A stretch of DNA of 64,000 nt from Euptelea pleiosperma (taxonomy: Eukaryota; Streptophyta; Magnoliopsida; Ranunculales; Eupteleaceae), in NCBI GenBank assembly GCA_035048495.1, contig CM068549.1, positions 20,953,440-21,017,439 of the forward strand, given 5' to 3'. How positions within the stretch are numbered: position 1 is the stretch's first letter; each line of letters opens with the position of its first letter. This document shows, in pieces, positions 41,699 to 54,000 of this stretch. Both the position numbers and the translations under genes were made by a program. Under the pieces are notes generated by a model. That model was not told the DNA's origin. It worked only from the letters and a program-made list of their open reading frames with translations, and made no database searches.

Positions 41699-42304
41699 GT
41701 GAGTTTTTTCTTTCTTTCCACCGCCTTTTTTGAACATCAGAGAGCTTCACTTCCTTTACTTACAGCAACTGATGGTTTTAGCTTAATGTCCTTACAAGTA
41801 TACCATGAACACAATTTTCATGGACTACAATAGTTTTAGTCCAATCTAACAATAAGTAAAATCAGACTTAAAGATCTACAATAATGTGGACAGAAATAGC
41901 CCTTGTACTTCCTTTCAAAACTCTATATATGCTTTCTAGCATTATTATAGGCTTGCTGTGCAGATAACATGTAAACATTCTTTGTGAAAGATTCTTATTT
42001 AAAAATATATGGCACTCATTCAGAGAATTAAGAGGTGTCCCATGATTGTAGATATCAAAATGTTTCCATGAGTGTCTTCTCCAGATAATTGTGTTCATGG
42101 TATACTTTTCAAGCTAAGAAATTTTCTTGCCTCACTATGCATGCATAGGAAATTACCTAAATATTTGTGCTCCTTGTATGTATCTCCTTGGAATTTCATG
42201 CCACTGCCAGATATCCAATGAGACAATTAATAGTTTGGGAAGCTCCCTGCCATGTGCTTGTCAATGTACTATGAAAACAATGTTGCAAGTGATATTGCAA
42301 CAGT

Positions 42305-42560
42305 ACTGACACTAATCAATGACTGCGTGGATGTTCAGCCCACCTATTGGTGGATAAGCATAATAAAAATCAACTTGATTGATGATTTCTATCTATTGGA
42401 TTTATTACCCCAAAAAACATACTTGAATCCAACGGCTAGAACCAAGTCCTAAAAAGTACTAAAATCTATGGCCAGAGATAATCAATCAGGTTGATTTTTT
42501 GTTTGTATATCCAATAAGGGGGTAGGCTAAAAATCCATGTGCGTGGTTAGTGGGACCTAG
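42305..42560. repeat. Dispersed module, inverted pair
   Basis: Reverse arm ggatgttcagcccacctatt...tcaacttgattgatga and forward arm caatcaggttgattttttg...ggctaaaaatccatgtg form a hairpin-like pair. Confidence 0.65.
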
Positions 42561-42762
42561 GCTGGGGGCCTTCTCTCACCTAGGGGCCTTAAGGTAGAGC
42601 TACGCGTCCCTGGTTATGGGTGTCACTTACCCTCTCATATTATATACATTTACAGTGAGGTGTTGAATTTACTTCATCAATCACCTTTGTATGACTGTTG
42701 ATTGGTGATGCTGTAGAAACTACATGAGAAGTATTGTTAAATGCCTATTAAAAAGGAAATTA

Positions 42763-43069
42763 GGCCGTGTTTGATTACCAAGTGAGAAAACTGCATTTTC
42801 CAAAGGAAAACACAACTGTCCATTGTTAGATAGCCAGTATAAATCTGTATAATTTTCCCTAACAAGCCATTTAAATCTGGATAATTTTTCCTACTAATCC
42901 AGGAATTCATTTCCAATCCAAATAGGTGGGAATTCATTTCCACCTGAAAATACACATTTATTTTCTCACATGATTGAAATACGTGTTCTCAGTTGCAATC
43001 AATCAGCCATTTAAGGCATATCCCAGATGTATTTGCTCAGGAAAATTTTCCGTGCAATCAAACACGGCC
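42763..43069. mobile_element. Tourist/PIF-Harbinger-type MITE
   Basis: 307 bp with ends GGCCGTGTTTGATTACC and GCAATCAAACACGGCC and TTA target duplications (42760-42762, 43070-43072). Inside the CACTA, so younger than it. Confidence 0.85.
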
Positions 43070-44234
43070 TTAGATTAAATAGAGGAAGTATTGGAAAATG
43101 AGAATTACATGCATAATAATCTAAGCTAAGCTGGACAAAAAAATTAGTCCCTGACTCATCTCTATGTGCATCACTCAAGGACTGATGAAATGAAATGTGG
43201 CTTACAAGTTAAAAATTTCTAGATCAACAATTTCACTTTTAACTTTAACTCCGCATTTGATAAGATTAAAATTTTCAGAAAGAGTTGGTTTTCTACGAGG
43301 ATGATCTCCTCATCAACCTCATGAAAATCAACACTTTTATCATTTACTTTTGTACCCTAAGATTGTCTACATGTGAAGAAATTTATGCAACTTATCCCAA
43401 CGACACCTTATGTGAGGACAATGCAGATGTGAGTTGAGGAAGATTCTTGATAGAGATGATCTCATCACCATGATCAGGGTATTCGAACACTCATTTTTTT
43501 TACATGGAACTGACACAACCTTGTGGGGCACTAATATTGGAGTCTGATTTTTTGTGAGACCAATAGAAAATTAGCCTTAATACTTGAAGAAGCCTCATGA
43601 TTGGCTAATCAAGTTAGAGTTATACACTACTGACATCCATTCTTTTTTAAAAGGAGGTGGACCGAGGTGAGCACTTTCTTTTGCTGTACATACATAAGAC
43701 GAAGGTGGAACTGTTCATTCTTTTTTAAAACCTGATTCTTCACCTGTTTCCATTTGTTGGTTCAGACTATGGAGGTTTGCGTCGGGACATTGTTTGGATT
43801 TGTTGAACCTTCACTTACATTACATAGATCCACATTCCAATTGATGTGGATCCGAGTTTTTTTTTTTACGAATTAATATCATTTACTCACCATTTAATTA
43901 ACAAATACATGCACTCAATGTAATTTTGCATTTGATTCTGATGCAAGAACAGGAACTATCAGGTTGGGACTTGGTTAAGTACTGACCCAAGACATTATAA
44001 TCTATCTAAGTGAAGAGGCCATACCTTGTGGCTATTATAAATGTGATTTAGAAGTTTACTCAGTTTTCAACTGAAGATTTTCTTTATATAGGCTTGTTGA
44101 TTAGTTAATTGTTTATTATCAGGTCATGATAGTTACTGAATAGATTTGCTTGTTTATGGTTTGATATTTTGCTTTTTATTATCAGGTTCTTAACAGGTTC
44201 TGACAATCCAAATGCTAATTTTTTTTTTATTTTT

Positions 44235-44673
44235 TTACCAGTTTGGCAACGGCTCACAACCGTTGCAACCTATTTTAAAAACCGCTTTAAATATTTGAAA
44301 CGGTTTAAAACCGTTTCCATTTCTGCAAATAATCATTTATTGAAGATAACTTACCACGGTTTATAACCATTGCAAATATTTAGAAACGGTTTTGGCACCG
44401 TTTCTAAGAGAAATGGTTCAAAACCATTACGAAAGTTTTCTTACCAACGGCTTTTAACTGTTTCTAAATTTAGTTTTACAACGGTTTCTAACAGTTTTTA
44501 TGTGAGAAACAGCTAAAAACCATTGCAAATATGTTGTCTAACCCGTGAAATTCAGCACAGAATAACCATTTCTAAAATTGTTTGACACGGTTTTGAACCT
44601 TTGCGAACAAATCTGAAACGTCAGCTTTTGCAACGGTCTAAAGCCATTGCAAATTGGCAAATTTGGTGTAGTG
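44235..44673 (-). repeat. CACTA right terminal and subterminal repeats
   Basis: Multiple gaaacggtttaaaaccgtttcc-like words ending with aaattggcaaatttgg and tgtagtg. Mirrors the left end. Confidence 0.88.
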
Positions 44674-44696
44674 CTACCACCACCACCACCACCGGA

Positions 44697-44707
44697 GGTA
44701 CGTCTCT

Positions 44708-44740
<33 letters not shown>

Positions 44741-44876
44741 CAGCCCGTGAGGCCGAGTGTGGAATGCCACACTCGGCAACCCTTAGTAGCCTAGAATCGA
44801 GAGTGAGAGGGAGAGGGAGAGGGAGAGGGAGAGGGAGAGAGAGCAAGAGGGAGAGGGGGAGAGAGAGAGACGTACC
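44697..44876. mobile_element. Hairpin MITE-like element rich in CT/GA repeats
   Basis: Ends GGTACGTCTCTC and GAGAGACGTACC pair exactly; the interior is (CT)n, then a perfect hairpin gccgagtgtgg-aatg-ccacactcggc, then (GAGAGG)n. Lies between the CACTA right end and the outer inverted repeat. Confidence 0.65.
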
Positions 44877-44879
44877 TGC

Positions 44880-45068
44880 GACGGCAACAGCGTCGTCCTC
44901 CTCCTCTTCTTCTTCTTCTTCTTCTTTATTCTTCTTTCTTCTCCTCTGGTTTTTTTTTTCAATTTTTTTGGTTTTTTTTTTTTTTTTTTTTTTTATGGGT
45001 GTGATGAGTGAAAAGGAGGGAGGGGGATTTTTGGGTTTACTGAGCGAAAACGTGGGTGCCAATATCCC
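44880..45068 (-). repeat. Outer inverted repeat, right arm, flanking the CACTA
   Basis: acggcaacagcgtcgtcctcc, T-tract, atgggtgtgatgagtg, gggtttactgagcgaaaa, cgtgggtgccaatatccc: reverse complement of 27066-27175 with longer simple-sequence spacers. Confidence 0.85.
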
Positions 45069-45366
45069 ACCCCAAAAAGAAAAGCCCTAATCTCCCCACT
45101 CACCACCGTTGCAATCCAAATTCCAGAAGGTCAGTCTTCTCTCTCCGTTGCAATCCGCCGAGCTCTATTGCGGGAGCTCTGTTGCGGCTTGATCCGAAAA
45201 GATCTAGCAGAACCCACTTCTCTACTTACCTAATCCAAGGCCGAGAGGAAATCTCTGACAACCATGAAGATTCTGAAAGGATGGGCTTCCTCCTTTGTCG
45301 TGTCTCCAATCTCCATGAAAGTACGACCTCGTTTACATGAGATAAAGCCTTTTTTTCCATCTGCTT

Positions 45367-45717
45367 TAATTCCAAGGGTCGGGATTGGGGGATAACCATT
45401 TTTGACAACCCACGTAGAAGATGAATCAATGGCTGATTTTTTGTGAGGATGATCTCCTCACCATATAGATCACCCCAACAAAAAATCAGTCCATTCTGAA
45501 ATTTCTAACCTCGTCAAATGTGGTTTTCAAGTTACACAGTAAAATCAACGGTCTATAATTCTTCAACTTCTAAAACAACCTACGAATATGGGACTGATTT
45601 GAATTTTTGTGAGGATGATCTCTGAGGAGATCATCATCACCAAAAATCGGCCATTGATTCATCTTCTATATGGCTACGCCAAATGGTTGTCCCCAATCCC
45701 GACCCTAATTCCAACTA
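45367..45717. mobile_element. Long-TIR MITE
   Basis: Left arm aattccaagggtcgggattg...gtagaagatgaatcaatggc, right arm gccattgattcatcttctat...ccccaatcccgaccctaatt; the centre holds gaggatgatctcctca palindromes. A partial copy of the same arm is at 30-115 and vocabulary recurs near 43290. Confidence 0.75.
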
Positions 45718-46295
45718 TCTCCTCTTCGGCCTCATTGAAGTGCAACTTCATTGTCTTAAACAATTTCACATATATATTTGACTTCTCATATTGCAAAACC
45801 AACATGACTTTCGCAAGTCCCATTTCAAGCTTCAACATATAGCTGTTTAAGGCATCTGAGTCCATTCTTGCTACGTCTACCATTGTTCTTTTTACATCTG
45901 TATCGAGCTTAAAAGCTTTGCATCACCCCGGTTGATGTCAACATGTGTATACATATCTCTGTCTTTCTAGTTGCATATACTATTATTTTTCACACCTTTA
46001 TATTTTGGTCACGAATTTTTAACGTCGAATTTTTGGATCATAGCTGAATAAACACAAATAAATGTCGTTGCGAACTTTTGTCGTTCCTCAAATTTTTGAC
46101 CAAATTTTTAACGATGGATTTTTAGACCGTAACCAAATTATACTCAAACGTTTCCCGTCTCGAACTTTTGCCGAATCCAAACTTGGCAACTAGGGTCCTA
46201 CCTTGAGATGCAAGACTGATACGTTTGAAATCATTAATCAAGCTGATTTAGAGTTTGTTGGTCCACCTAGGGATTGACCAAACATCCATTCAGCG

Positions 46296-46532
46296 TGTCA
46301 AGGCCTAGTCGGTGCACCACGCCAGGGTTTTTGGGTGGAATGGCAGATAAGTGCTTGAGTTTAGTCCCACATCGAATAGGAGAACGTTTGGAGCTTGGGC
46401 TATAAGGGCAAGTTGGACCTTAACTAGTTGGAGGCTTTTTGAGCGTGCAAGTGCACGTACCAAGAACAAAACCGTGAGGAGGATGACCCTAAAGTGGACA
46501 CTATCTAACTAGTGCGGGCCCGGGGCGTTACA
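46296..46532 (+). mobile_element. Solo LTR, 237 bp
   Basis: Begins TGTCAAGGCCTAGTCGG and ends CGGGGCGTTACA with a near-perfect 5-bp TSD (cagcg / caacg, 46291-46295 and 46533-46537). Includes tagtcccacatcgaatagg, ggctataaggg and aaccgtgagg blocks seen in many plant LTRs. Removing it rejoins a copy of the dispersed 'catcca...ctctaa' module. Confidence 0.75.
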
Positions 46533-47214
46533 CAACGTCCTCTAAAAAATATGCCACGTGGCTCATATTGTAGGTGGTTAGGGCTGGTTAGGCAAGTTTT
46601 ACTCATTCTTTGGGCCCACTGACCCATGAATGTTTGGCCCAGCTTTTCCTGGATCGACTTAACACCAAAGATCAATAAATCAGCCTGGTTGTGATTTTTA
46701 TCCATTTGATTTGAGTGGTCCAAAGATTAATGCTAAAAACATAGGTTAAAAATCACCATGTGAAAACTGTTTGAATCCGATGGCTAGAGTCACCATTTAA
46801 GTTAATTTTTTGTTTAGGTGTAACTAAAATAGTTGCCACATGCCATTTTTTGGGAGGGTGGGAGCAAGCTTATTTTCCATATTTTTTGATATAGCCTATT
46901 ATATTTTTTCCTTAATCTTATCCCATTTAGTTTTAGAAAGTAAGTAGACATTGTTCATTGGATTAAAACACATGTACGATGACAGAATGGGATGATAGGA
47001 TTGGTTGGATCTACTGGTCGATGACAGAAGAAGTGGTGACACAACCGTGGGTGGCACTCTATTTACTGCATCACCAATTGCCATCATGGGGTAGAATCTG
47101 AGAACTCTTTTTATCTATGAAACCCACACCAAGTCCACCTACTTAGTCTCAGCCTATAAGAGACGGAGAATAGGTTTTCACACTCGCACACAAAATGACA
47201 CAATTTGCAAAGGC

Positions 47215-47530
47215 CGCAGCCTACTATTATTTATTTACACTTAGGGGCAAGATCTAACTATAACCATTAGATCGTTAAGTGTCTGATTGATGATAGAGTT
47301 GTGTTCCTTCATAGAACACATTGTTTCACGTGATGATCCACGCCGTTGGATCAGATATTGATAGTTGATCAAAAGTAATGATTGTTTGGTCAACAAACAC
47401 AAAAATGACTATAAAAAGAGATTCAGACATTTATTGTGGACACTAAAAATTTCAGTGAGTTAGTTATTATATTCTTAAACTTTTGGCACCATCAAATTTG
47501 ATTTGTAGAGTGTTCTAAATAAACTTGGAA
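47215..47530 (+). mobile_element. LTR-like remnant, second copy of the 6551 family
   Basis: Shares ordered blocks with 6830-7110 (ccattagatcgttaagtgtctg, gatgatccacgccgttggatca, actataaaaagagattcagaca). Truncated at both sides. Confidence 0.55.
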
Positions 47531-48623
47531 TTCTTCAACAGCTTGGCTTGCCACATGCGCCTTATCACTTTGATAGGCAATTCACTACGTACAGTTGTTG
47601 ATTATTCACGAGTTGATCGTATCTAATAAAACTTGGAAACCATGCCAACCGGTTTCCTCTCTTTCTTATGCACGCCTTTTCTTTTAAAAAGAGATAAATT
47701 AATTTAGGTAGTCTGGAACCCCATAACGCTTTAAATGTCCACGGACAGGTGCTATAACAACCCAAAATAAAAAGACATAAATACGATATGTAGCAATTAA
47801 TACCTTAACTCTATTGTTTGACAGCAGGTACATAGCTTTTGATTCCTATATCTTAAATGCTCTGACTTAAGATAAAATGGCATCACTGTGCGGTCCATGT
47901 GATCATTACTCATGCGGTCAACTATAAAGTATATTATAGATGTGCTAGAGAGTGGGGTTTTTCTTTACTTCAGGGAATTGTTTTTTCCAGAGTGTTTTTT
48001 TTTTTTTTTTTTGCATTTCACAAGAAAAACACCCCTCTCACTAAACTATTCTCACCTGTTTTCTCCAAAATTCAAGTGTGAAATGAGGGTCATTGGTCAA
48101 ATGTCCTCTCGAACTTGTAAAAGCTGTGTGGAAAAAATCAATTTTCTTCGTCCTGATTCCCATGTGCATAAGCAAGGATATAATAATATTAATTTATACA
48201 ACAAGGGAGCTCTGTTGTCTCCCCCTCTTATTGGCTTCCTATAAAGAAGGGCCCAGATCTTATCCCCAACTAGATGGTGGATCTCAGCCACTCACACCCG
48301 ATTTTGACAATTAATGAGAAGGGAAGTGATATCGTCACGTGCATTTTTTATTTTTTTTGTGGAGTCATGGTGCAAGCAAGTCCGGATGAAAGAGAAGGGT
48401 TACGTCAAGCTGGCAGCAGATGTAAAATTTTCAATGACATGAAAAATGACATATATTGTAATATTGTTGTTGAAGGTCTTCTAATGCAACAACTGGTATA
48501 AAAATGGACACTACCATTTCATTTGCATTTAATGTGGAGCCGCGATCCCATAAAGTCCCAAACAAATGTCAGATAGCATACCTGGCAATATGACATTAAC
48601 ATAAGTTTTAAAGAAAATGCTAC

Positions 48624-48784
48624 CACACGTATAACAGGACAGAAAAAAACCGTTGGATTCAAGAGATCCACGGTCCACCATGAGGCAACAATTAGAAAGG
48701 GTAAAATAATTGTTGCCTCTTGGATCTCTTGAATCAAACGGTTAATGACGTCAACTGCACATATTTTTGTCCGGTTATCCCGTG
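48624..48784. mobile_element. MITE with CCGTTGGATTCAAGA core
   Basis: Ends cacgtataacaggacag and ttgtccggttatcccgtg are inverted; inner arms ccgttggattcaagagatcc and ggatctcttgaatcaaacgg. The core is shared with the MITE at 25341-25562. Confidence 0.7.
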
Positions 48785-49499
48785 AGATTGCAGGACTCAG
48801 ATTTTTTTAATGAGGAAGGCCTGTTGTGATCACCAACCTTTTTTTCATTTTTTTGTGAATGTGACGGGCTATATCAATCACTTCCCTAATAATATAATGG
48901 TATATATATAAGTATCATTTTAATAGGTGAACATCAGATATGGCGGTGATACTGACTCGGTGTGATCCGACACAATTGCACTTGGCCCCTTACTTTGACC
49001 AAATAAAAGAATAAGTTATTCTGTTCGTCTAACATCTCACTTGGAAATTTGGATCTCATCTCATGGGAGTTTCCGGATTTTCAGATAGTGACATTATATA
49101 TATTTTATGATGTCACTAATCTTCAGATCCAAGGGCTGACATTGAGGTGCATTGCACTACATGTAGCACCGAGCTATGAGATCATTGGGTGGATAACCCT
49201 TCGTCTCCGAATTCTCATCAATAAATGGCTTATTCCAGAAAAAAAAAACTTAAAAAATACTCATCAATAAGTGATTAAATAATCATTAGGTCAACCATCT
49301 TCAATCGAAAAACGACATCAACACATAAATTAAATAGATTATCCGAACAGCTTATCGAAGAGCCATCCAAATCGCAGCTACATTGAACTTAACTCGAAGA
49401 TGATGCTTGCTTAGTTTTCATGGAGAAGGTCCACTCCGCAAAGAAATGATGCGGTCGCCGAGTCGAGAGATGGTCTTCGGGTCTTGTAACGTGAACCCG

Positions 49500-50470
49500 A
49501 CGACCAATCTAACAACCTGATTAGTGATTTCTAAGCATTAGGACTGGAGTCATTTTCATGGGTTGATTTTAACCATTTGGTTGTGAGGGGTGGTCATCAG
49601 GGCAGTCAGTGAAATTTTACTCGTTTTACTGAGTAAAATTTTGATGACAGTAGATAGTAATCGAGACCAATGACAGCCCACAATATGAGCTGCGTGGCAT
49701 ACTCTTAGAGAACTCTGACCATATGGATGCTTTGCCAATCCTAGCTGGATCAAGAGTAGAACGTTCTCACTAGGATTCAGAACGTTGGATGGTCTTCGGG
49801 TCGTGTAATGTGAACCCGGGGACCAATCCAACAACTTGATTAGTGATTTCTAAGCATTGGATTGGAGTCTTTTTGATGGGTTGATTTTAACCATTTTAAT
49901 TTGAGCATTATTGGCCTTTATTCGGGCACAAGGACCCAAAGGTTTGAAATCACTATTCTGATTTTTGATTTTTAGGCCCCGGGATTGGCCAAAATCCACT
50001 ACTCAGCATCCTCTAAAAGTTTGCCGCGTGGATCATGTTGTGAGCGGTGGTCATCATGGTTGTAATCAAAATTTTACAAGTAAAACTTGGATGACAGGGA
50101 CTGATGACAGCCCACAGTATAAGTCACGTGGCATACGCTTGGAGAACTCTGACCGTTTGGATGTTTTGCCAATCCCTAGATGGACCTACAAACACAAACT
50201 CAGTCTGATTAGTGATTTCAAGCCTTTAGATCTTTGTACCCCAAATAATGGTCAAATTCCCTTGGTTAAAAATCAACCCATGAAAATAACTCCAATCCAA
50301 CGCCTAAAAATCACTCATCATGTTGATTTTTGGTTTGTAGGTTCACATAGGGATTAGCCCCACATCCATACGATCATCGTCCTCTAAGAGTATACGACGT
50401 GGGTCATATTGTGGTCTGTCATCGGCGTCGATGACAGTCGCTGTCATCAAAGTTTTACTCGTTTTCCTCG
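49500..50470. repeat. Cluster of dispersed module copies upstream of the MEB-like gene
   Basis: At least five copies in both orientations (for example 49690-49760, 49975-50040, 50120-50200, 50320-50400), with ttttactcgttttact and tcatggttgtaatcaaaatt extensions. They end about 180 bp before the probable TATA of the MEB-like gene. Confidence 0.65.
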
Positions 50471-50786
50471 TCAACTATTCAAAACAAATACGAAAGCTGC
50501 TGCGATGGGACTTGCGAGCATCACGTTTTCCCCACTAAGCAATAACTTCGTTCATCAAGCTGTTCTTTTATAGTTTTTTTTTTTTTTTTTTGGTTGTTTT
50601 GGTTATTTGTGTGTGTTGGGCTGGTTCCTGGTTGTTTGGTTATAAATTCTTATCTGGATAAAACAAAGAGACGGACGGGAGAGCTCAATGTGTGAGTAAA
50701 CCCAGTTTAAGTCTTTCACCTCCCCTCCATTAACATTACGGCATTACCAGTAGACGCAGAACTGCTTCTCTTCGTTGGAAGGAGGA

Positions 50787-51090
50787 ATGGAGAGAGAGGA
50801 GGAATGGGAAGGGGAGGAGGAGGTGTTGGTGGACCTGACGGCTTTGAAAGGAAGGCCGCCTCGAAAGGGTACAACTGTGAAGCTTGCCCACGGAAACGGA
50901 AACGGAAACGGGAACGGAAACGGGAACGGAAACAGAAACCTCTCCCTCGTACAAGAAGAAAAGGAAGAGTCTAATAGTGAGGAGAGTATTATAAATAAGA
51001 ATGAAGGAGATGTTGCACTGGTAGCTGAGCCTGAGCTCCAAGGAGGAGGAAGTGAATCGGAGAAAAGCGTTTACTTTGACAGAGATGAAG
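50787..51090 (+). CDS. MEB-like gene exon 1
   Basis: 304 nt from ATG to donor gaag|gtaaat. Contains a hexanucleotide GGAAAC/GGGAAC repeat encoding a run of Gly-Asn pairs (about residues 35-49). A possible TATA (ttataaatt, 50639) lies about 150 bp upstream. Confidence 0.85.
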
Positions 51091-54000
51091 GTAAATAATT
51101 TAATAAATCTTTCACTCTCTATATCTCTAACTGCGATTGGTTGCACAGCACTCGTTTCTCTTTTTTCCTTTTTCTCTACTTTGTATAAATAAACTCTCCT
51201 TCACCTTTCCCTACCTGGGCATGGTTTACTTCCTAAAATGACCAAAATGCCCTTGAAACATCCTCACCCATCTTTTCCCCTTTCTTGTCAATAAAGAGGG
51301 TTCCTCTTTGTTGAGTGAGCTCCTGTTCACATGCTCAATGTTGCTTCCGCCATGATCTCAATGAAACAAAACAATCCAAAAATTGTCTCAGTTTCTTCTC
51401 TCTTCTTCTTCTTTTACTTTGTATTCCCTCTAGAATCCTGGAAATCCATCTAAAAACGCTTTGGAATACGCTGAAAAGGCATATCTGTTTGTGATCTCTT
51501 CGGTCTCCCTAGCTTTGCTTTGATTTGCTTCTTTTGGAGATCTTGCCCTAACAATGAGGGAAAAAAGAAGAAGAAGAGGAAGCGTTGCTGTTACCCTCCA
51601 AAACGTAAGTTTAATTAAATTAAACCTCCTGTTTTTCCACAATGGCAATTGACAACATCAAATTCTTGCTACAGCCAAAATGACAAAAAAAAAAAGTTCG
51701 ACCACCACAGGCAACACAACATCATACTGATTTTTTTCCAACTTGTTCTGTTATTTCCTTTGGATAGATAAAAATGGCCAGAGGGATAGGTGTTACATTC
51801 TGATGCCCCCTTTCAATCTGAATTTACAGCGGCATCCATTGAGGTTCTAATATGCTCAAGTCAAATTTACCAGTAAAAATCATCAATCCAATATTCAATC
51901 TTTGTTTTATTTGTTTATTAAATTTTGTTTTGAATGTTTGAGACACATGAATTTCTTTGGACTTCTAATACTCCCTCCGATGACATAAGTTCTGGTGTAT
52001 TGTACATTCCAAATCATAGTGTGAATAAATTGTTTTAGCTGGCATGAATTATGTATTGTTTTAGGGAGGCAGGGGGTAGATATGGTTCGTTTTTAATTAG
52101 AGAAAAACTAAAAACCTCCCTTGTTCTAGAATGTCTCTGAACATAAATGCCGAATTCCGTGAACAAAGTGCGTGGCACAAATTACGTATTGTTTTAGGGA
52201 GGCAGGGTGTACATATGGTTTATTTTCAATTAAAGAAAAACTAAAAACCTCCGTTGTACTAGAATGTCTCTAAACATAAATGCTGAATTCCGTGAACAAA
52301 GTGTGTTGAGTTTGAGGACTCTATGTTTTAATCCATTCACTTGCTCCCTTGTAGTGTCTTCTTTGAACATCACTTTCTCCCTTGCGCCAAGGTCAGCAGA
52401 TAAGTGGGCAGATAACAACCTTTCAGGTACTCCTTGGAAATAGAAAACATGCAAGAGGATAATAAATGTGGTTCTGTTTCACATGTATTTTTAGTGCAAC
52501 TGAGAGCCCTATGCCATAAATACTGAACCCCCCATCACAAAATAAGACTTCTCCACTGCCCTCAATTACATTCATGCCATTTTCATACTATACTATCACC
52601 TATATCCACAATTTAATTGTCTAGATACATCTCTCCAACTATCCCAAAGTGGTTTTAGAACTACCACTGATCGCTACATCTCATGCCCTTATTTTGATAA
52701 ACTGATAAAAACCTAATTCTGGTTTTATCTATATTTAAAACATTAATTTGTTATTTTTTTTTGTCATTATTAATAGTTATATGTATTGCCTTGTATGAAC
52801 ACCTGGACTTGATATAGGTTCTCTATTCATTACCTGAGTTAGGGAGATTAATTCTAGAAATTTGGTGTTTGGTGGAGATAGAATTAATTTTACATTTTTA
52901 TGGCTGAAGGAATATGGAAATGTCGCCACTGCATTTGGACCTACCGAATGGATAGTCCTGGGATTGAACATATTCAGAATCCTAAGGGGCACTGCCACGG
53001 ACCAATGAATGTCAAAACATTAACTCAGCAGGGATCATGTTTTGTTTTAGAAATTAAAGGTCAGTTGAAACCCGAATTTTCATAGACAGATAGCAACAGT
53101 AATTATTAAAGCTCAGAATGCCCTATTAATCACGAAAGTGTTCTCACTAGAATTGCCAACTGAAGCCTAATTTCTCATTCATTCTGATATTTCTTTCAGG
53201 TATACTTATTGTTCTTTTTTTTATTTTTTTCATAGCAAAATTGTATTGGAATAAGAGAGGAGCACATAGCTAGGAAAGAAAATACACAATTCAAGTGCAT
53301 GCGGGTAATAGCCATAGAAGTTAAAAACTTTGATGTGATATTGTTACATATTGCCAGGTTGCCACCAACTCACCAGTTCATATTTTTTAGGCTAGAGGTT
53401 CATTTTAGTGTTAATATTTTAGCCTGTTAGGGGTATAAAAAAGTTAAAAACTAAGCTATTTGTACTGAGCGCAATCTTTAGTTTCTTCTCCGTTGTTACT
53501 TGATAGCAATTAAATCGTAGTCCCCTGCTTGCCATAAAAAATTTGCGTTGATATCTCTTTCTTATAATGCATATAAATTATAAGCATAAGGCATATCTAA
53601 CAAAATGTTCTTTGCTGCATGATTGTAGGTGCTGAATCCACTGGTGGAACCAGTGGGATGAAATTTGGTGCTGTTGACAGTTCCTTTGCTGAGGAAAAGC
53701 TAGGAAATGAGGAATCTGATTTTAACGTAAAGAATACTGATATTCAAAAGACTCTAAGCACTGTAATCAACCACCAAAGTCATGAAAATCTGAAGGATGA
53801 TAGGCAATCTGGTTTGCATCTTCTACTTTCTGAAAATGGAACTGAAAGTTTTAAGCCTTCTAATAAAATAGAAGCACATGCACATGCACATGCTAGACTA
53901 GTAAATGAGAGCAAACAGGAAGTAGCAGAATGGGATGTTGAGAGGGTATTGGAGGAGCAGGATACACATGATTTGTTCTGTCCTAAGTGTAACTCTTGTA

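Larger units (their letters stand above)
27179..44673 (+). mobile_element. CACTA (En/Spm) DNA transposon, ~17.5 kb, degenerate
   Basis: Left end CACTACACCAAAATTCCC and right end, reverse complement, CACTACACCAAATTTGCC. Flanking trinucleotides are TTA and CTA, an imperfect 3-bp TSD. Both subterminal regions (27200-27495, 44235-44650) are packed with inverted words such as aaacggttttaaaccgtttc, as in En/Spm transposase-binding zones. Inside, on plus, lie a TATA box, broken TNPD and TNPA genes, a zinc-finger ORF, B3-domain exons, and later insertions (MITEs, possible solo LTR) that explain the length. Confidence 0.85.
45720..50640. other. Intergenic region, repeats only
   Basis: Solo LTR, LTR remnant, MITE at 48624 and module copies. 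No credible coding sequence. Confidence 0.6.

Noticed and set aside
44538..45090. Overlapping 174-aa and 147-aa open frames on both strands
   Set aside because: Translations of (GA)n/(CT)n, (CTT)n and T-tracts at the edge of the CACTA; pure low complexity.
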